The position numbers and the translations under genes were made by a program. A stretch of DNA of 44,134 nt, taken from positions 601,001-645,134 of the forward strand of contig CP070736.1 in NCBI GenBank assembly GCA_020347645.1, written 5' to 3'. Shown in pieces: positions 35,804-44,134 of the stretch. The notes beneath the pieces were generated by a model. The model worked only from the letters and a program-made list of their open reading frames with translations. It ran no database searches and was not told the origin of the DNA. Every line of letters begins with the position of its first letter. The stretch's first letter is position 1. The DNA comes from Methanobacteriota archaeon. GTDB taxonomy: Archaea > Thermoplasmatota > Thermoplasmata > UBA10834.

Positions 35804-37516
35804 ATGGAATCTCAAGAACTGTTGTCCCTCTGCCGCAGGAGAGGGTTTCTATGGCCTGCATACGACATATACGGCGGCCTGGCTGGCTTTTATGATTACG
35901 GGCCGCTCGGCGCCTCGCTCAAGCACAACATCGAGGCACACTGGAGGAGATTGTATGTCTTCGATGAAGGGTTGCAGGAGCTCGTGTGTCCTCTTATAGC
36001 TCCTGAGCCAGTCTTCAAGGCTTCGGGTCATCTGGACGCCTTCGCAGACATGTATGTCGAGTGCAAAGGATGTGGTGAGTCTCACAGAGCGGACCATCTC
36101 GCGGAAGGTCTGGTCGATAACCCCGAAGCCATTTCCGAGGAGGAACTCGGAAGGATCCTTGATGAGAAGGCGGTGAAATGTCCGTTGTGCAAGGGAGACC
36201 TCACAGCTCCTAGACGTTTCAATCTAATGTTCAAGACTGCCATCGGCGCGGGCTCTGCAAAGCCCGGGTACATGCGACCCGAGACTGCCCAGGGCATGTT
36301 CGTCAACTTCTCACAGATCTACAGACACGGGAGAGAGAAGCTCCCCGTCGGTGCCGTCCAGCTGGGAAGAGCATTCAGGAACGAGATATCGCCTCGACAG
36401 GGATTGGTCCGCCTGAGGGAGTTCCATCAGATGGAGGCGGAGATATTCTTCCATCCTGAGCGGAAGACCTGGCCAAGGTACGATGGAGTCAAAAGTCATG
36501 TGTTACCGCTGGCTCCAAACGGCGCCGCCGTTACCGACATGTCTCTCGAAGACGCCGTCGCTTCCAAGACGATCATCAATGAGGCGCTCGCCTACTTTAT
36601 GTGGCTCACTTATCGCTTCGCTCTTGACATCGGATTGAATCCGAAACGCATCCGTTTCCGTCAGCATGAACGCAACGAGATGGCCCACTACGCTGCCGAT
36701 TGTTGGGACCTCGAGGCGGAAACCGCATACGGCTGGGTCGAACTCGTAGGCATAGCTGATAGGGGCTGTTACGATGTGCAGGCCCATCTGAGGCATTCGG
36801 GAGCCGACCTTACGGCATTCGAGAGGTTTGAACAACCGAGGGAGATTACGCGCGAAGTCATAAGTCCTAGATTCGATGTAATGGGCAAGCTTTTCAAAGG
36901 CGACACCAAAGCGCTGGCAGAGAAGCTCATAGAGATGGCTCCAGACGCTGTCCGAGGAAAGGACGAGGTCGCGATCGAAGTCAACGGCGACTCGTTCACG
37001 GTGCCATCGTCGTGCTATGAGATAATCGATAGGACGGAGAAGGCGTCGGGCGAGAAGTTCGTTCCACACGTGATCGAACCCTCGTACGGCGTCGATAGGA
37101 TACTGTATGCGGTACTCGAGCACGCCTACAGCATGAAGGACGAGTATGTCACACTATCACTCGAAGGTTTGGTGGCGCCCTTCAAGGCCGGAGTCTTCCC
37201 GCTGATGTCCAGGGATGGATTGGACGAAGTCGCGCAAGAGCTGCATGAATCGCTCATGTCCAACGGCATTGCCGCGCACTACGACGAATCCGGTTCGATC
37301 GGGCGCAGGTACGCTCGCATGGATGAGGTTGGCACTCCCTGTTGCGTCACCGTGGACTACAGGACTATGGAGGACGGCACAGTTACGCTCAGGAACCGAG
37401 ATACTAAGGAGCAAGTGCGACTCAGCAGGAATGAGGTTGTCGAGACGGTGCGTAAGATCGCCGAAGGAACACACCGATCGCCGTCCGACGCCCTCGATGG
37501 GATGAAAGTGGTATAG
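35804..37516 (+). CDS. glyS: Glycyl-tRNA synthetase, archaeal/eukaryotic dimer type
   Basis: The 570-residue protein is a class II synthetase of the alpha-2 type. Motif 1 region: GFLWPAYDIYGGLAGFYDYGPLG. A zinc site is formed by CKGCG (near 87) and CPLC (near 126). ETAQGMFVNF is followed by motif 2 FRNEISPRQGLVRLREFHQMEAEIFF. Motif 3 is EPSYGVDRILYAVLEHAY, and an anticodon-binding domain occupies the last 110 residues (VAPFKAGVFPLM, SIGRRYARMDEVGTPCCVTVD). It charges tRNA-Gly with glycine. The ATG is 6 nt after the CBS stop, so it is translated from the same message. Confidence 0.97.
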   Translation: MESQELLSLCRRRGFLWPAYDIYGGLAGFYDYGPLGASLKHNIEAHWRRLYVFDEGLQELVCPLIAPEPVFKASGHLDAFADMYVECKGCGESHRADHLAEGLVDNPEAISEEELGRILDEKAVKCPLCKGDLTAPRRFNLMFKTAIGAGSAKPGYMRPETAQGMFVNFSQIYRHGREKLPVGAVQLGRAFRNEISPRQGLVRLREFHQMEAEIFFHPERKTWPRYDGVKSHVLPLAPNGAAVTDMSLEDAVASKTIINEALAYFMWLTYRFALDIGLNPKRIRFRQHERNEMAHYAADCWDLEAETAYGWVELVGIADRGCYDVQAHLRHSGADLTAFERFEQPREITREVISPRFDVMGKLFKGDTKALAEKLIEMAPDAVRGKDEVAIEVNGDSFTVPSSCYEIIDRTEKASGEKFVPHVIEPSYGVDRILYAVLEHAYSMKDEYVTLSLEGLVAPFKAGVFPLMSRDGLDEVAQELHESLMSNGIAAHYDESGSIGRRYARMDEVGTPCCVTVDYRTMEDGTVTLRNRDTKEQVRLSRNEVVETVRKIAEGTHRSPSDALDGMKVV

Positions 37517-37537
37517 AAGAGGGGAATCTGAAAAGAC

Positions 37538-38857
37538 ATGTCCTTGTCATCTTCAAGACAGTGGACGGAGCGAAAGCGGCTTCCGAAACCCGTCGATCTC
37601 TCGGAGGAACTCGGGAGGTACATAGGGAAGCAGGTGAGCTACGCGACGCATGGGATACACAGATACCCGGCTAAGTTCATCCCTCAGATACCGCGGTTCT
37701 GCCTCGAGTCTTTTTCCAAGACAGGCGACGAGGTCATCGACCCTTTCATGGGTTCTGGAACCACACTTCTGGAATCGTACATACTCGGGAGGGACAGCTA
37801 CGGCATAGACATCCACCCACTCGCCCAGCTCATCGCGAAGGTGAAGACAACGCCCATCGATTCCGCACATCTAGGTATGCTCTCTAGACAGCTGTTCTCC
37901 AGGATTCGGTCAGATGAAGACGACAACTCTGAATGGATACCCGAGATACCTAATCGGGCCCATTGGTTCAGGGATGATGTCCTCCGAGACCTCGCGACCA
38001 TAAAAAAGCACGTTTGGAGGATGAGAAAGGGCGACAGCCAGGACTTCTTCAAGATATGCTTCTCGTCGATCATCCGCAAGATGTCCAATTCCGACGCCGA
38101 TTCCCTGATTCCCGAGGTGACTTCCTTCAGGAAGAAGCTGGACGAGCAGGGAAAGACCTCCTTCGATGCGATGGGTAAGTTCGAGAACACCGTGAGGAAC
38201 AAGCTCATCGACGCGGAGGGCTTGTGGCGCATATCGAAGGAGCTGGAGGAGCAGGCGCGCCCTCCCAAGGTGAGGATCATAGGTAACGACGCGAGAGACA
38301 TCGAGCTCGACGACTCAGAGGTCGATCTTGCGATAACTTCTCCGCCCTATGCGAGCGCCGTCCATTACGTCAGCGTCCACAAGCTGGAGATGTATTGGCT
38401 CGACCTGTTGAAGGACCTCGCCAAGCTGGACGGGCGCGTGGTGGGCACATCGAGGGCTTATATGAACGAGTATAGGCCATGGGAGCCCAAGACGAAGATA
38501 CCGGAGCTGAGAAAGCTGCTTGGGGAACTGGTGGAGAAGGAGAAGAAGAGTGCGTACATCGTCTACAAGTACTTTGATGATATGCGGAGGAATTTCATCG
38601 AGGTGAATCGGGTCCTAAGACGCAACGGCAGGTACTGCATGGTCGTCGGTGAGAACACCTTCAGGAAGGTAAGGATTCCAACCTACGTCATTCTGGCGAG
38701 GATAGCTGTGAATTGTGGATTCGAATTGAGGGACATGTATGTCTACGACGTGATCAATCGTCACCTTGATATTCCGCGTTGGAACAAGAGCCGGATCGAG
38801 AAGGACTATATCCTGGTGTTCCGGAGGAGGCGTGCATCGGCAATCGATTGCCTGTAG
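37538..38857 (+). CDS. Orphan DNA N4-cytosine or N6-adenine methyltransferase
   Basis: The 439-residue protein has the SAM-binding motif I DPFMGSGTT at 68-76, preceded by a motif X-like HRYPAKFIPQIPRFCLESF. The catalytic motif IV SPPY is at 268-271. About 190 mostly helical, charged residues separate them and could hold the target recognition region. SPPY is found in both N4-cytosine and N6-adenine enzymes, so the modified base is not certain. There is no restriction endonuclease, specificity subunit or recombinase nearby, so it is a solitary methyltransferase, perhaps regulatory or acquired. It starts 21 nt after glyS, within AGAGGGGAA, which could be its ribosome binding site. It may be the last gene of that operon. 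Confidence 0.88.
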   Translation: MSLSSSRQWTERKRLPKPVDLSEELGRYIGKQVSYATHGIHRYPAKFIPQIPRFCLESFSKTGDEVIDPFMGSGTTLLESYILGRDSYGIDIHPLAQLIAKVKTTPIDSAHLGMLSRQLFSRIRSDEDDNSEWIPEIPNRAHWFRDDVLRDLATIKKHVWRMRKGDSQDFFKICFSSIIRKMSNSDADSLIPEVTSFRKKLDEQGKTSFDAMGKFENTVRNKLIDAEGLWRISKELEEQARPPKVRIIGNDARDIELDDSEVDLAITSPPYASAVHYVSVHKLEMYWLDLLKDLAKLDGRVVGTSRAYMNEYRPWEPKTKIPELRKLLGELVEKEKKSAYIVYKYFDDMRRNFIEVNRVLRRNGRYCMVVGENTFRKVRIPTYVILARIAVNCGFELRDMYVYDVINRHLDIPRWNKSRIEKDYILVFRRRRASAIDCL

Positions 38858-38925
38858 GCGCGTCCAAGAAGGCAGTTACCTTTAACTCTGAGATACGAGA
38901 TTAGGTTCTCAGCAATGAGGATGGG

Positions 38926-39468
38926 ATGGCATTGGATGCAGAGACCCCGCTCGAACTCAGGCTATCGCGACTAACCGTCCAGAGCCTGAGAAATCTGTGC
39001 GATACGCAAGGCGTCGGGGGCTACTCCGGCCTGCTGAAGGACGACCTCGTTGAGCATCTGATAGCCGCCGTCGACGAAGAGGTTATAGAGGACTTCTGTG
39101 CGGCTCAGGAGGATATCTATTTCGTCGAGAATATGGCCAAGGCGATCAAGTGGTCCGCAAGCAGGAAGATAGTCCAACTCGATTCTGAGTGCGACGATTC
39201 GATAGTGAACGCCACCTTCACTCTCAGGCGCTCGGACGGATACGAAGTGTACAGAATCAGATTCGTTAATCAGACGACCGATGATATCGCCACTTCGTGT
39301 GAATGTCTCGAATGCCGAGAAAAGGGATATTTCTGCCCCCACCAGATGGCCGTGCTCGTGAAAAGCCTGGCGAACGGCATCTTCTCCCTCGAGGATTGGA
39401 CTGGTCCTATGACCGCGGAAGCAGAGGATCTCATCAGCGCCAATGTGCTGAGAAGAAGGCGAGGTTAG
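38926..39468 (+). CDS. SAP-like plus SWIM zinc-finger protein
   Basis: In this 180-residue protein, residues 10-50 (LSRLTVQSLRNLCDTQGVGGYSG, LLKDDLVEHLIAAV) resemble the SAP/HeH helix-extension-helix that binds DNA or RNA ends. The C-terminal half has a SWIM-type zinc finger, CxC...CxH, with Cys125, Cys127, Cys137 and His139, followed by the helix QMAVLVKSLANG. SWIM domains are found in DNA-processing proteins and in recombination-linked partners. The combination suggests a nucleic-acid-binding role. Start: ATG 38926 with GGATGGG just upstream. The ATGs at 38915 and 38921 are in other frames. It lies between the DNA methyltransferase and valS and may be transcribed separately (TTACCTTTAAC near 38876-38886). 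Confidence 0.8.
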   Translation: MALDAETPLELRLSRLTVQSLRNLCDTQGVGGYSGLLKDDLVEHLIAAVDEEVIEDFCAAQEDIYFVENMAKAIKWSASRKIVQLDSECDDSIVNATFTLRRSDGYEVYRIRFVNQTTDDIATSCECLECREKGYFCPHQMAVLVKSLANGIFSLEDWTGPMTAEAEDLISANVLRRRRG

Positions 39469-39508
39469 GCGAGCCAGGCTCCGTCTTCCTTGGGAAGCGT
39501 TTCAAGAA

Positions 39509-39518
39509 CCTTTATCTA
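39509..39518 (+). promoter_or_regulatory. TATA box of valS
   Basis: ACCTTTATCT lies 26-35 nt upstream of the ATG at 39544, consistent with a leaderless or very short leader message. It lies inside the longer in-frame opening at 39490, so that start is unlikely. Confidence 0.5.
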
Positions 39519-39543
39519 CGCCGACCTATTTGTGGGAAAAGTC

Positions 39544-42165
39544 ATGCCTCAATATGATTGGCGCGAGAGCGAACCGAAGTGGCAAGCCAAATGGAAGGAG
39601 TGGGAGATTCACCGTTTCGACCCTGATTCTGAAAAGGAGATTTTCAGCATAGACAACCCTCCCAGATACGCCTCGGGCGCTTTACACCTAGGACATGCCT
39701 ACGGCTACACGGCAATCGATTTCGCGGCGAGGTACAAGCGACTGAAGGGCTACAACGTCTTCTTTCCACTATGTTTCGATGTCAACGGAACGCCTGTCGA
39801 GGTCAGGGTCGAGAAGGTGATGGGCGTAAAGGCGTCGGACGTGCCGCGACAGGAGTTCGTGCGAATGTGCCATGAGTTCGCTGAGAAGCACATCGATGAG
39901 ATGACTCAGCAGTTCGAGATACTCGGCGAAAGCATGGACTCAAGCATATACTACCAGACCGATGCCGAGTACTATCGCAGACTCACGCAGATATCGTTCG
40001 TGCGGATGTACAATCGGAATCTGGCGTATAAGGGTCATTTTCCCGTCAACTGGTGCACTCGGTGCGGGACGGCCCTTGCAGACGCCGAGGTCAACTACGA
40101 GCACCGCACGACGAAGCTCAACACTATCAAGTTCAGGGACGTCGAAACTGGGGAAGCGGTCCTGATTGCGACTACCCGACCAGAATTGCTTTGCACCTGC
40201 CTTCTCGTGGCCGTCCACCCAGATGATTCGTCCAAGGCAGCTCTCGTGGGGAAGGAGCTGGCAACGCCCGTGTTCGACCGAAGGGTGAAGGTTGTAGCCG
40301 ATCCCAAGGTAGATCCGGACTTCGGCACGGGCGCCGTCATGATATGTTCGATAGGCGACAAGGACGACCTCGAGTGGATAATGAAATATCATCTCCCTCT
40401 CGAGAAAGGCATCGACGAATCAGGGAGAATGACCTCAATCGCTGGAGAGTACGAGGGCATGACCGTAGCCGATGCCAAGAACCAGATTATTGAAGATATG
40501 AAGGTAGCGGGCCTGCTCACGGACCAGGTAGACACAGATCAGAATGTGGGCACATGTTGGAGATGTCATACGCCGATTGAGTTCTTGAAGATACCTCAGT
40601 GGTTTGTCAAGACGCTGGAGTTCAAGGAACGCATTCACGAAATGATCGACAATATCGACTGGCATCCGGAGTTCATGAAGATTCGAATAAGAGACTGGGT
40701 CGACTCGCTAGCATGGGACTGGGTGGTTTCGAGGCAGCGATATTTCGCAACAGCGATACCCCTATGGGAGTGCGAAGACTGCGGCGACGTCCTGATAGCT
40801 GAGGAGGATGAATGCTACGTCGATCCGACGGTCTCGCCTCCCAGAATCTCAAGATGCGATGCCTGTGGCGGAGAGTATGTCGGTTCGACCGATGTGTTCG
40901 ATACATGGATGGATTCGAGCATATCCCCTCTGTTCAACTGCTTCTGGGAGAGGAACCCGAAGATGTTTGAGAAGCTGTATCCAATGAACCTTCGCCCTCA
41001 GAGCCACGACATCATTCGCACATGGGCGTTCTACACGATACTTCGCGAAATGTTGCTGATAGGTGAGAAGCCATGGAAGGACGTGATGATACATGGTTTT
41101 GTCATGGCACCTGACGGCCGGCCTATGCACGCCTCATCTGGCAATATCATAGATCCTATGCCTCTATTGAAACAGTACGGCGGCGATGCTATGAGGTATT
41201 ACGCCTCCACGTGCTCCCTCGGCATGGACCACGCATTTAAGGAGCAGGAGCTGGTGAGGGGCAACCGGCTTGCCGTCAAGGTGTGGAACATCATGCGATT
41301 GATCGGCGCAGCCTGCGCAGACAAACCCGAGGAACCTGAGGATATGCATCCTGTCGACCGCTGGATCATCAGCAGACTTGGAGGACTTGTTCGCGAAGTT
41401 GAAGCCAAAAATGATGAGTACGAATTCGACAGGTCGATGGCCCTTATCCAGGATTTCCTGTGGCACGAGTTCGCAGATCACTACATCGAGCTGGTCAAGC
41501 ACAGGGCGTACTCCGAGCGCGACGAAGGAGCTAGGTATGCGTTATACAACGTGGGACTCGGCTTGCTGAAGATGATATCTGTATTCCTACCACACGTTGC
41601 AGAAGATGCCTACCAGAACTCGTTCAAGAAGCACGAGGAACCTATCAGCATCCATATTTCTTCATGGCCCAAAACTCCTGACAAGGACGCCGACGCAGAG
41701 GCGAAGGGCGAGCGAGTCAAGAACATAGTAGCAGCCATTCGGTCGTGGAAGTCCGCAAACGGACTTTCGCTCAACTCGGAGATTGCCAGGATAGAGATCG
41801 TAGGGCAATCGGCCTCCGATGATTTGGAAGGCTCCGAGGAGGACATCCGTGCGACCATCAAAGCCAAAGCACTCGAAATCAAGCGCAGCGTGGAACTCAG
41901 AGAAACCGTGGAGAGGATCCGACCTGTCCACAACAGATTAGGTCCCGAATTCAAAGCCGATGCCAAGGAGATATCTGAGATACTAGCGTCAATTGAGCCA
42001 TCTTCTTTGAAGATTGAGGAAGACATCGTGATTATTGAGCTATCGAACGGCAGGCGGGTTGAGCTCGGCCCCGAGTTCTACACACTGGATAAGCGTCTCT
42101 TCTCCGAGAAGGGGGAGCTCGAACAAGTATCTGTAGATGGGTACTCCGTGCTCGTGTATCGTTGA
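39544..42165 (+). CDS. valS: Valyl-tRNA synthetase, with altered KMSKS loop
   Basis: The 873-residue enzyme is a class I synthetase. HLGH at 48-51 is the HIGH motif. A CP1 editing domain follows (TTRPELLCTCLLVAVHP, FGTGAVMICSIGDKDD). Zinc-finger-like CTRCG, CWRCHTP and CEDCG...CDACG segments are present, and EWxD-like recognition motifs precede the anticodon-binding helices. The KMSKS signature reads PMHASSGN at 527-534: neither lysine is present, and the second, important for activation, is Ala530. The rest of the loop (DGRPMHxSxGNIIDP) matches an alternative MHKS form seen in some class I synthetases. The C-terminal tail has an extra domain with a coiled start. Start ATG 39544 fits MPQYDWRESEPKWQ, the TATA box and the usual family N-terminus. 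Confidence 0.95.
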   Translation: MPQYDWRESEPKWQAKWKEWEIHRFDPDSEKEIFSIDNPPRYASGALHLGHAYGYTAIDFAARYKRLKGYNVFFPLCFDVNGTPVEVRVEKVMGVKASDVPRQEFVRMCHEFAEKHIDEMTQQFEILGESMDSSIYYQTDAEYYRRLTQISFVRMYNRNLAYKGHFPVNWCTRCGTALADAEVNYEHRTTKLNTIKFRDVETGEAVLIATTRPELLCTCLLVAVHPDDSSKAALVGKELATPVFDRRVKVVADPKVDPDFGTGAVMICSIGDKDDLEWIMKYHLPLEKGIDESGRMTSIAGEYEGMTVADAKNQIIEDMKVAGLLTDQVDTDQNVGTCWRCHTPIEFLKIPQWFVKTLEFKERIHEMIDNIDWHPEFMKIRIRDWVDSLAWDWVVSRQRYFATAIPLWECEDCGDVLIAEEDECYVDPTVSPPRISRCDACGGEYVGSTDVFDTWMDSSISPLFNCFWERNPKMFEKLYPMNLRPQSHDIIRTWAFYTILREMLLIGEKPWKDVMIHGFVMAPDGRPMHASSGNIIDPMPLLKQYGGDAMRYYASTCSLGMDHAFKEQELVRGNRLAVKVWNIMRLIGAACADKPEEPEDMHPVDRWIISRLGGLVREVEAKNDEYEFDRSMALIQDFLWHEFADHYIELVKHRAYSERDEGARYALYNVGLGLLKMISVFLPHVAEDAYQNSFKKHEEPISIHISSWPKTPDKDADAEAKGERVKNIVAAIRSWKSANGLSLNSEIARIEIVGQSASDDLEGSEEDIRATIKAKALEIKRSVELRETVERIRPVHNRLGPEFKADAKEISEILASIEPSSLKIEEDIVIIELSNGRRVELGPEFYTLDKRLFSEKGELEQVSVDGYSVLVYR

Positions 42166-42345
42166 GTGAGCAAGCGCCGAACCCTGATGCGAGACATTTA
42201 GATCCTGATGTAATAGGGCTATCCTTATGTGTGATTCGCTGTGAGGGACTGGAAGCGCTGCAAAGATGAGGTTCGTCGGGTCGGTTTTGGCGCTCTTGTT
42301 TTAGAATCCTCACAATCGAATCTCGCCTTCGTGACTTTCCTTGTG

Positions 42346-43659
42346 TTACTGCGATGCCACTCTGTGCTTTCCTTCAGGAATCAGTATCTCAAATTTGGCG
42401 CACCTACCGGCGATGCCATCCTTCCTCACGCTTACTCCCGAGCTAGAAAGCATCTCCGTAACGAGGAACCACCCTACGTCATCAGATTGGTCCGCAAAGC
42501 TACCATCAGCATTCTCTATAGATATTACGAGGTCGTTCTCTGACCGGTCGACTTTAATGCTAACCTCTCCGGTGTCCATTTGCAGGTCTGGTACCTTCTC
42601 TACGAGCGCCTTGATCGCATCGTTGAACAGGCTGCCCACCAAGATTTCTATCGAATCTCCCTCGGACTCAAATACAGCGACATTGCAATCAATCCTAGTG
42701 CGCACTGATTCGAGAATGGTACCGAGTCTACGCCACATAGGTTCGGATTCGTCCACAGACTGGTACGCCCTCAACAAACTCATGTGCTTCTGGGCTTGCC
42801 CGCATTTTCGAGAAACCACATCGAGATGAGAAAGGGCAATCGGATCGTTGCAGGAGTCACGTGCCAGATCGTTGTAGAAGCTTACGATTTCGATGAGGCT
42901 TTGAATCTCGCACAGGCCGAAGTCGTCCAGTGCTGAGAGCTTCCTTCTCGCTCTTCTGAAATCTCGCATTTCCATTCGATGGATCATCGATAGACTAGCT
43001 CTCTTCAGAATGTCTGCGTTCGTCCTTTCGTAGATCTCTCTTGGAATTACGCCATTCCTCATTGACAAGAATTCATCGGGGGGCGTGTAGTACGGATTCA
43101 CGCACAACTCGCCGTTGAGTATCACTCTCGGATGAGTTCGAATCGCATCCAGGAGGACCGAATGATCGAAGGCCTGCTCGTCATACTGGCATAGAAGCTC
43201 GGGGTTGGATGTGGAGTACACGTCATTCAGCCTTGCCTCATACTCCATAAGCTGGTCCGATCCCGTAGCGTTAGCCTTGTGCCACGACATCTCACCCGTG
43301 GCCGTAAGCCCCGAATAGCCTTCCGCCAAAGCCTTCTGCTCGGCCTGTCGAACAAAACTCAGCATTCGATCAGCGTCGAAGCGGCCGCCTTTCAAATACA
43401 CATCGTCGGTCGACAGGAAAGCGATGTCGCCATCATCTACATGTCTCTCGATGTTCTCCTCTCTCATAATCGCATCGAGAATATCATCTTCTGAGGTTTC
43501 ATTGAAGATGTAGAAGCACTTGTCTCCTCTGTTAAGGCCTGCAAGCATGAACGGTACTGTGGTGCTGAATTGCTCGCGCTCTGTCTTAAAGATGCAGGCG
43601 CAATGTGACGAGCTGGAGAATCCAGCATTGCCTGAAGAGATGTTATCGGAATCTGTCAT
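42346..43659 (-). CDS. MEDS-domain sensor with degenerate histidine-kinase-like C-terminus
   Basis: The 437-residue protein has no membrane segment. Residues 15-200 match the MEDS (DcmR-type) sensory domain: HCACIFKTEREQF, FMLAGLNRGDKCFYIFNE, DVYLKGGRFDADRML, GLTATGEMSW, LLCQYDEQAFD and THPRVILNGELCVNPYYTPPDEF. A helical region follows (230-300), then a C-terminal part like a HATPase domain. There the N-box is SLFNDAIKAL (Asp where the conserved Asn stands), the G1 box is not recognisable, and DDVGWFLVTEML takes the place of the G2 box. ATP binding is therefore doubtful. MEDS domains are linked to sensing of small organic or methyl compounds. A TATA-like GAATATGA at about 43676-43683 suggests a leaderless ATG at 43659. 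It is convergent with valS. Confidence 0.85.
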   Translation of the reverse strand: MTDSDNISSGNAGFSSSSHCACIFKTEREQFSTTVPFMLAGLNRGDKCFYIFNETSEDDILDAIMREENIERHVDDGDIAFLSTDDVYLKGGRFDADRMLSFVRQAEQKALAEGYSGLTATGEMSWHKANATGSDQLMEYEARLNDVYSTSNPELLCQYDEQAFDHSVLLDAIRTHPRVILNGELCVNPYYTPPDEFLSMRNGVIPREIYERTNADILKRASLSMIHRMEMRDFRRARRKLSALDDFGLCEIQSLIEIVSFYNDLARDSCNDPIALSHLDVVSRKCGQAQKHMSLLRAYQSVDESEPMWRRLGTILESVRTRIDCNVAVFESEGDSIEILVGSLFNDAIKALVEKVPDLQMDTGEVSIKVDRSENDLVISIENADGSFADQSDDVGWFLVTEMLSSSGVSVRKDGIAGRCAKFEILIPEGKHRVASQ

Positions 43660-44050
43660 GGCGAAACCATCGTTTCATATTCATGTCATAGGGTGATGCT
43701 TCCATCAGACTTGGCATCCAAAGCCTGAGGACCGTCCAATATTTCCACCCAAATCATCGCTTCACAATATCAATATTTTCCCGCAAGAACCACATATGAT
43801 TTCAAGTCGCATAGAACAAATGCCTATTTGTGGTCATTCCTGATATTCTCTTCTTACCATCGGGAGGGAGAATCGGCGCTAAAGCCTTCATGCTTTTGAT
43901 TCTTCAGAAAAGAAATATTCTAATCAATCTTCTTTTCGGCAGATTGGAAAGGAATTGAATTGCCACAGCTTTGTTGCGGAAAGACAATCAGGATGTATCT
44001 GCCGCAATCCCCATCATTGAATAGTGCTTGCGGTTGATCCTGCGGCTCTC
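43660..44050. other. AT-rich intergenic region with inverted repeats
   Basis: No credible gene is seen on either strand. The promoter of the MEDS gene lies at its left end. Two inverted repeats are nested further right: ACAAAT-GCCT-ATTTGT at 43816-43831, within outer arms ACCACA (43789-43794) and TGTGGT (43829-43834). A short palindrome AATAT-CA-ATATT lies near 43766-43777. TTGCGG at 43975-43980 pairs with CCGCAA at 44002-44007. These may be binding sites or part of a non-coding transcript. Confidence 0.45.
43789..43834. repeat. Nested inverted repeats in the MEDS upstream region
   Basis: Perfect 6-bp arms ACAAAT/ATTTGT around GCCT at 43816-43831 overlap a second pair ACCACA/TGTGGT (43789-43794 and 43829-43834). 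The element lies about 130-175 bp upstream of the MEDS start. A regulator site is possible; function is not known. Confidence 0.35.
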
Positions 44051-44134
44051 CTAATCATTGTTGTGGTCCTGATTCTGTTTGTACAGCTTTTGTGTGAGGG
44101 CTTCCCATCCGCCCCTATGGCCTTTTCTCTGAGA
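44051..44134 (-). CDS. Possible C-terminus of a gene entering from the right edge
   Basis: Reading leftward from the edge, 27 open codons end at a TAG (44053-44051). They encode a hydrophilic, protein-like tail (WEALTQKLYKQNQDHNND). Nothing identifies the protein. The evidence is only an open frame with plausible composition, so it may be chance. Confidence 0.3.
   Translation of the reverse strand, partial: SQRKGHRGGWEALTQKLYKQNQDHNND

Noticed and set aside
37538..39468. A restriction-modification or phage-defence system around the DNA methyltransferase
   Set aside because: The neighbours are glyS, a SAP/SWIM protein and valS. No nuclease, helicase or specificity subunit is seen.
44031..44043. 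CGGTTGATCCTGC matches the conserved 5' end of archaeal 16S rRNA over 13 bases
   Set aside because: The sequence after it does not continue as 16S rRNA (no CGGAGG or TGCTAT stretch), and nothing before it looks like an rRNA leader. It is probably chance, though a check of the sequence beyond 44134 would settle it.

Overview
The window looks like a chromosome segment of an archaeon, probably from Thermoplasmatota or a near relative. The basis is gene content: archaeal-type valyl- and glycyl-tRNA synthetases, a ThiD-ThiN fusion, ThpR, a DUF835 protein, a MEDS-domain sensor, an archaeal MoaD-like protein and an HTH-nucleotidyltransferase. Many start codons also sit about 25-35 nt downstream of a TATA-like box, as in leaderless or short-leader archaeal transcripts. 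This placement is an inference; no rRNA or other taxonomic marker is present. Several genes are of a kind more common in bacteria: NAD-dependent DNA ligase, family X DNA polymerase with a PHP domain, a LutB/LutA-like fusion and CopA.

Left part (1-13.4 kb): the first codons of a minus-strand exported protein lie at the edge. A 1766-residue surface protein, anchored at both ends, reads away from it. Then come a DUF362 iron-sulfur protein and a soluble PAS-GAF-GAF histidine kinase (both minus), a small protein made of two identical-spacing four-cysteine modules, a DUF835 protein, a HAD phosphatase, a beta-lactamase-fold protein without its catalytic serine, and an HTH-nucleotidyltransferase whose active-site aspartates are partly lost and whose start lies in a nested palindrome.

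Middle (13.5-29 kb): a PolX-LigA operon with overlapping genes forms a gap-filling and sealing pair. It is followed by a zinc-ribbon helical protein, an APH-fold kinase, a very long coiled-coil protein, CopA, a MoaD-like protein, a membrane-anchored FKBP, a PAP2-type membrane phosphatase, and a thiDN-glycosyltransferase pair.

Right part (29-44 kb): a small unknown protein precedes a 672-residue LUD/4Fe-4S/CCG fusion. ThpR, a PrsW-like membrane protease and a 56-residue 2[4Fe-4S] ferredoxin lie on the minus strand. A five-gene plus-strand run follows (amidohydrolase, UspA, four-CBS protein, GlyRS, orphan DNA methyltransferase), then a SAP/SWIM protein, ValRS with an altered KMSKS loop, and a MEDS sensor with a degenerate kinase domain. 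The last 84 bases may hold the C-terminus of another minus-strand gene.

I found no tRNA or rRNA gene, CRISPR array, insertion sequence or prophage gene. The best candidates for something new are the duplicated large domain in the surface protein, the C-x12-CxxC-x13-C repeat protein, and the cluster of enzymes that lack key catalytic residues.
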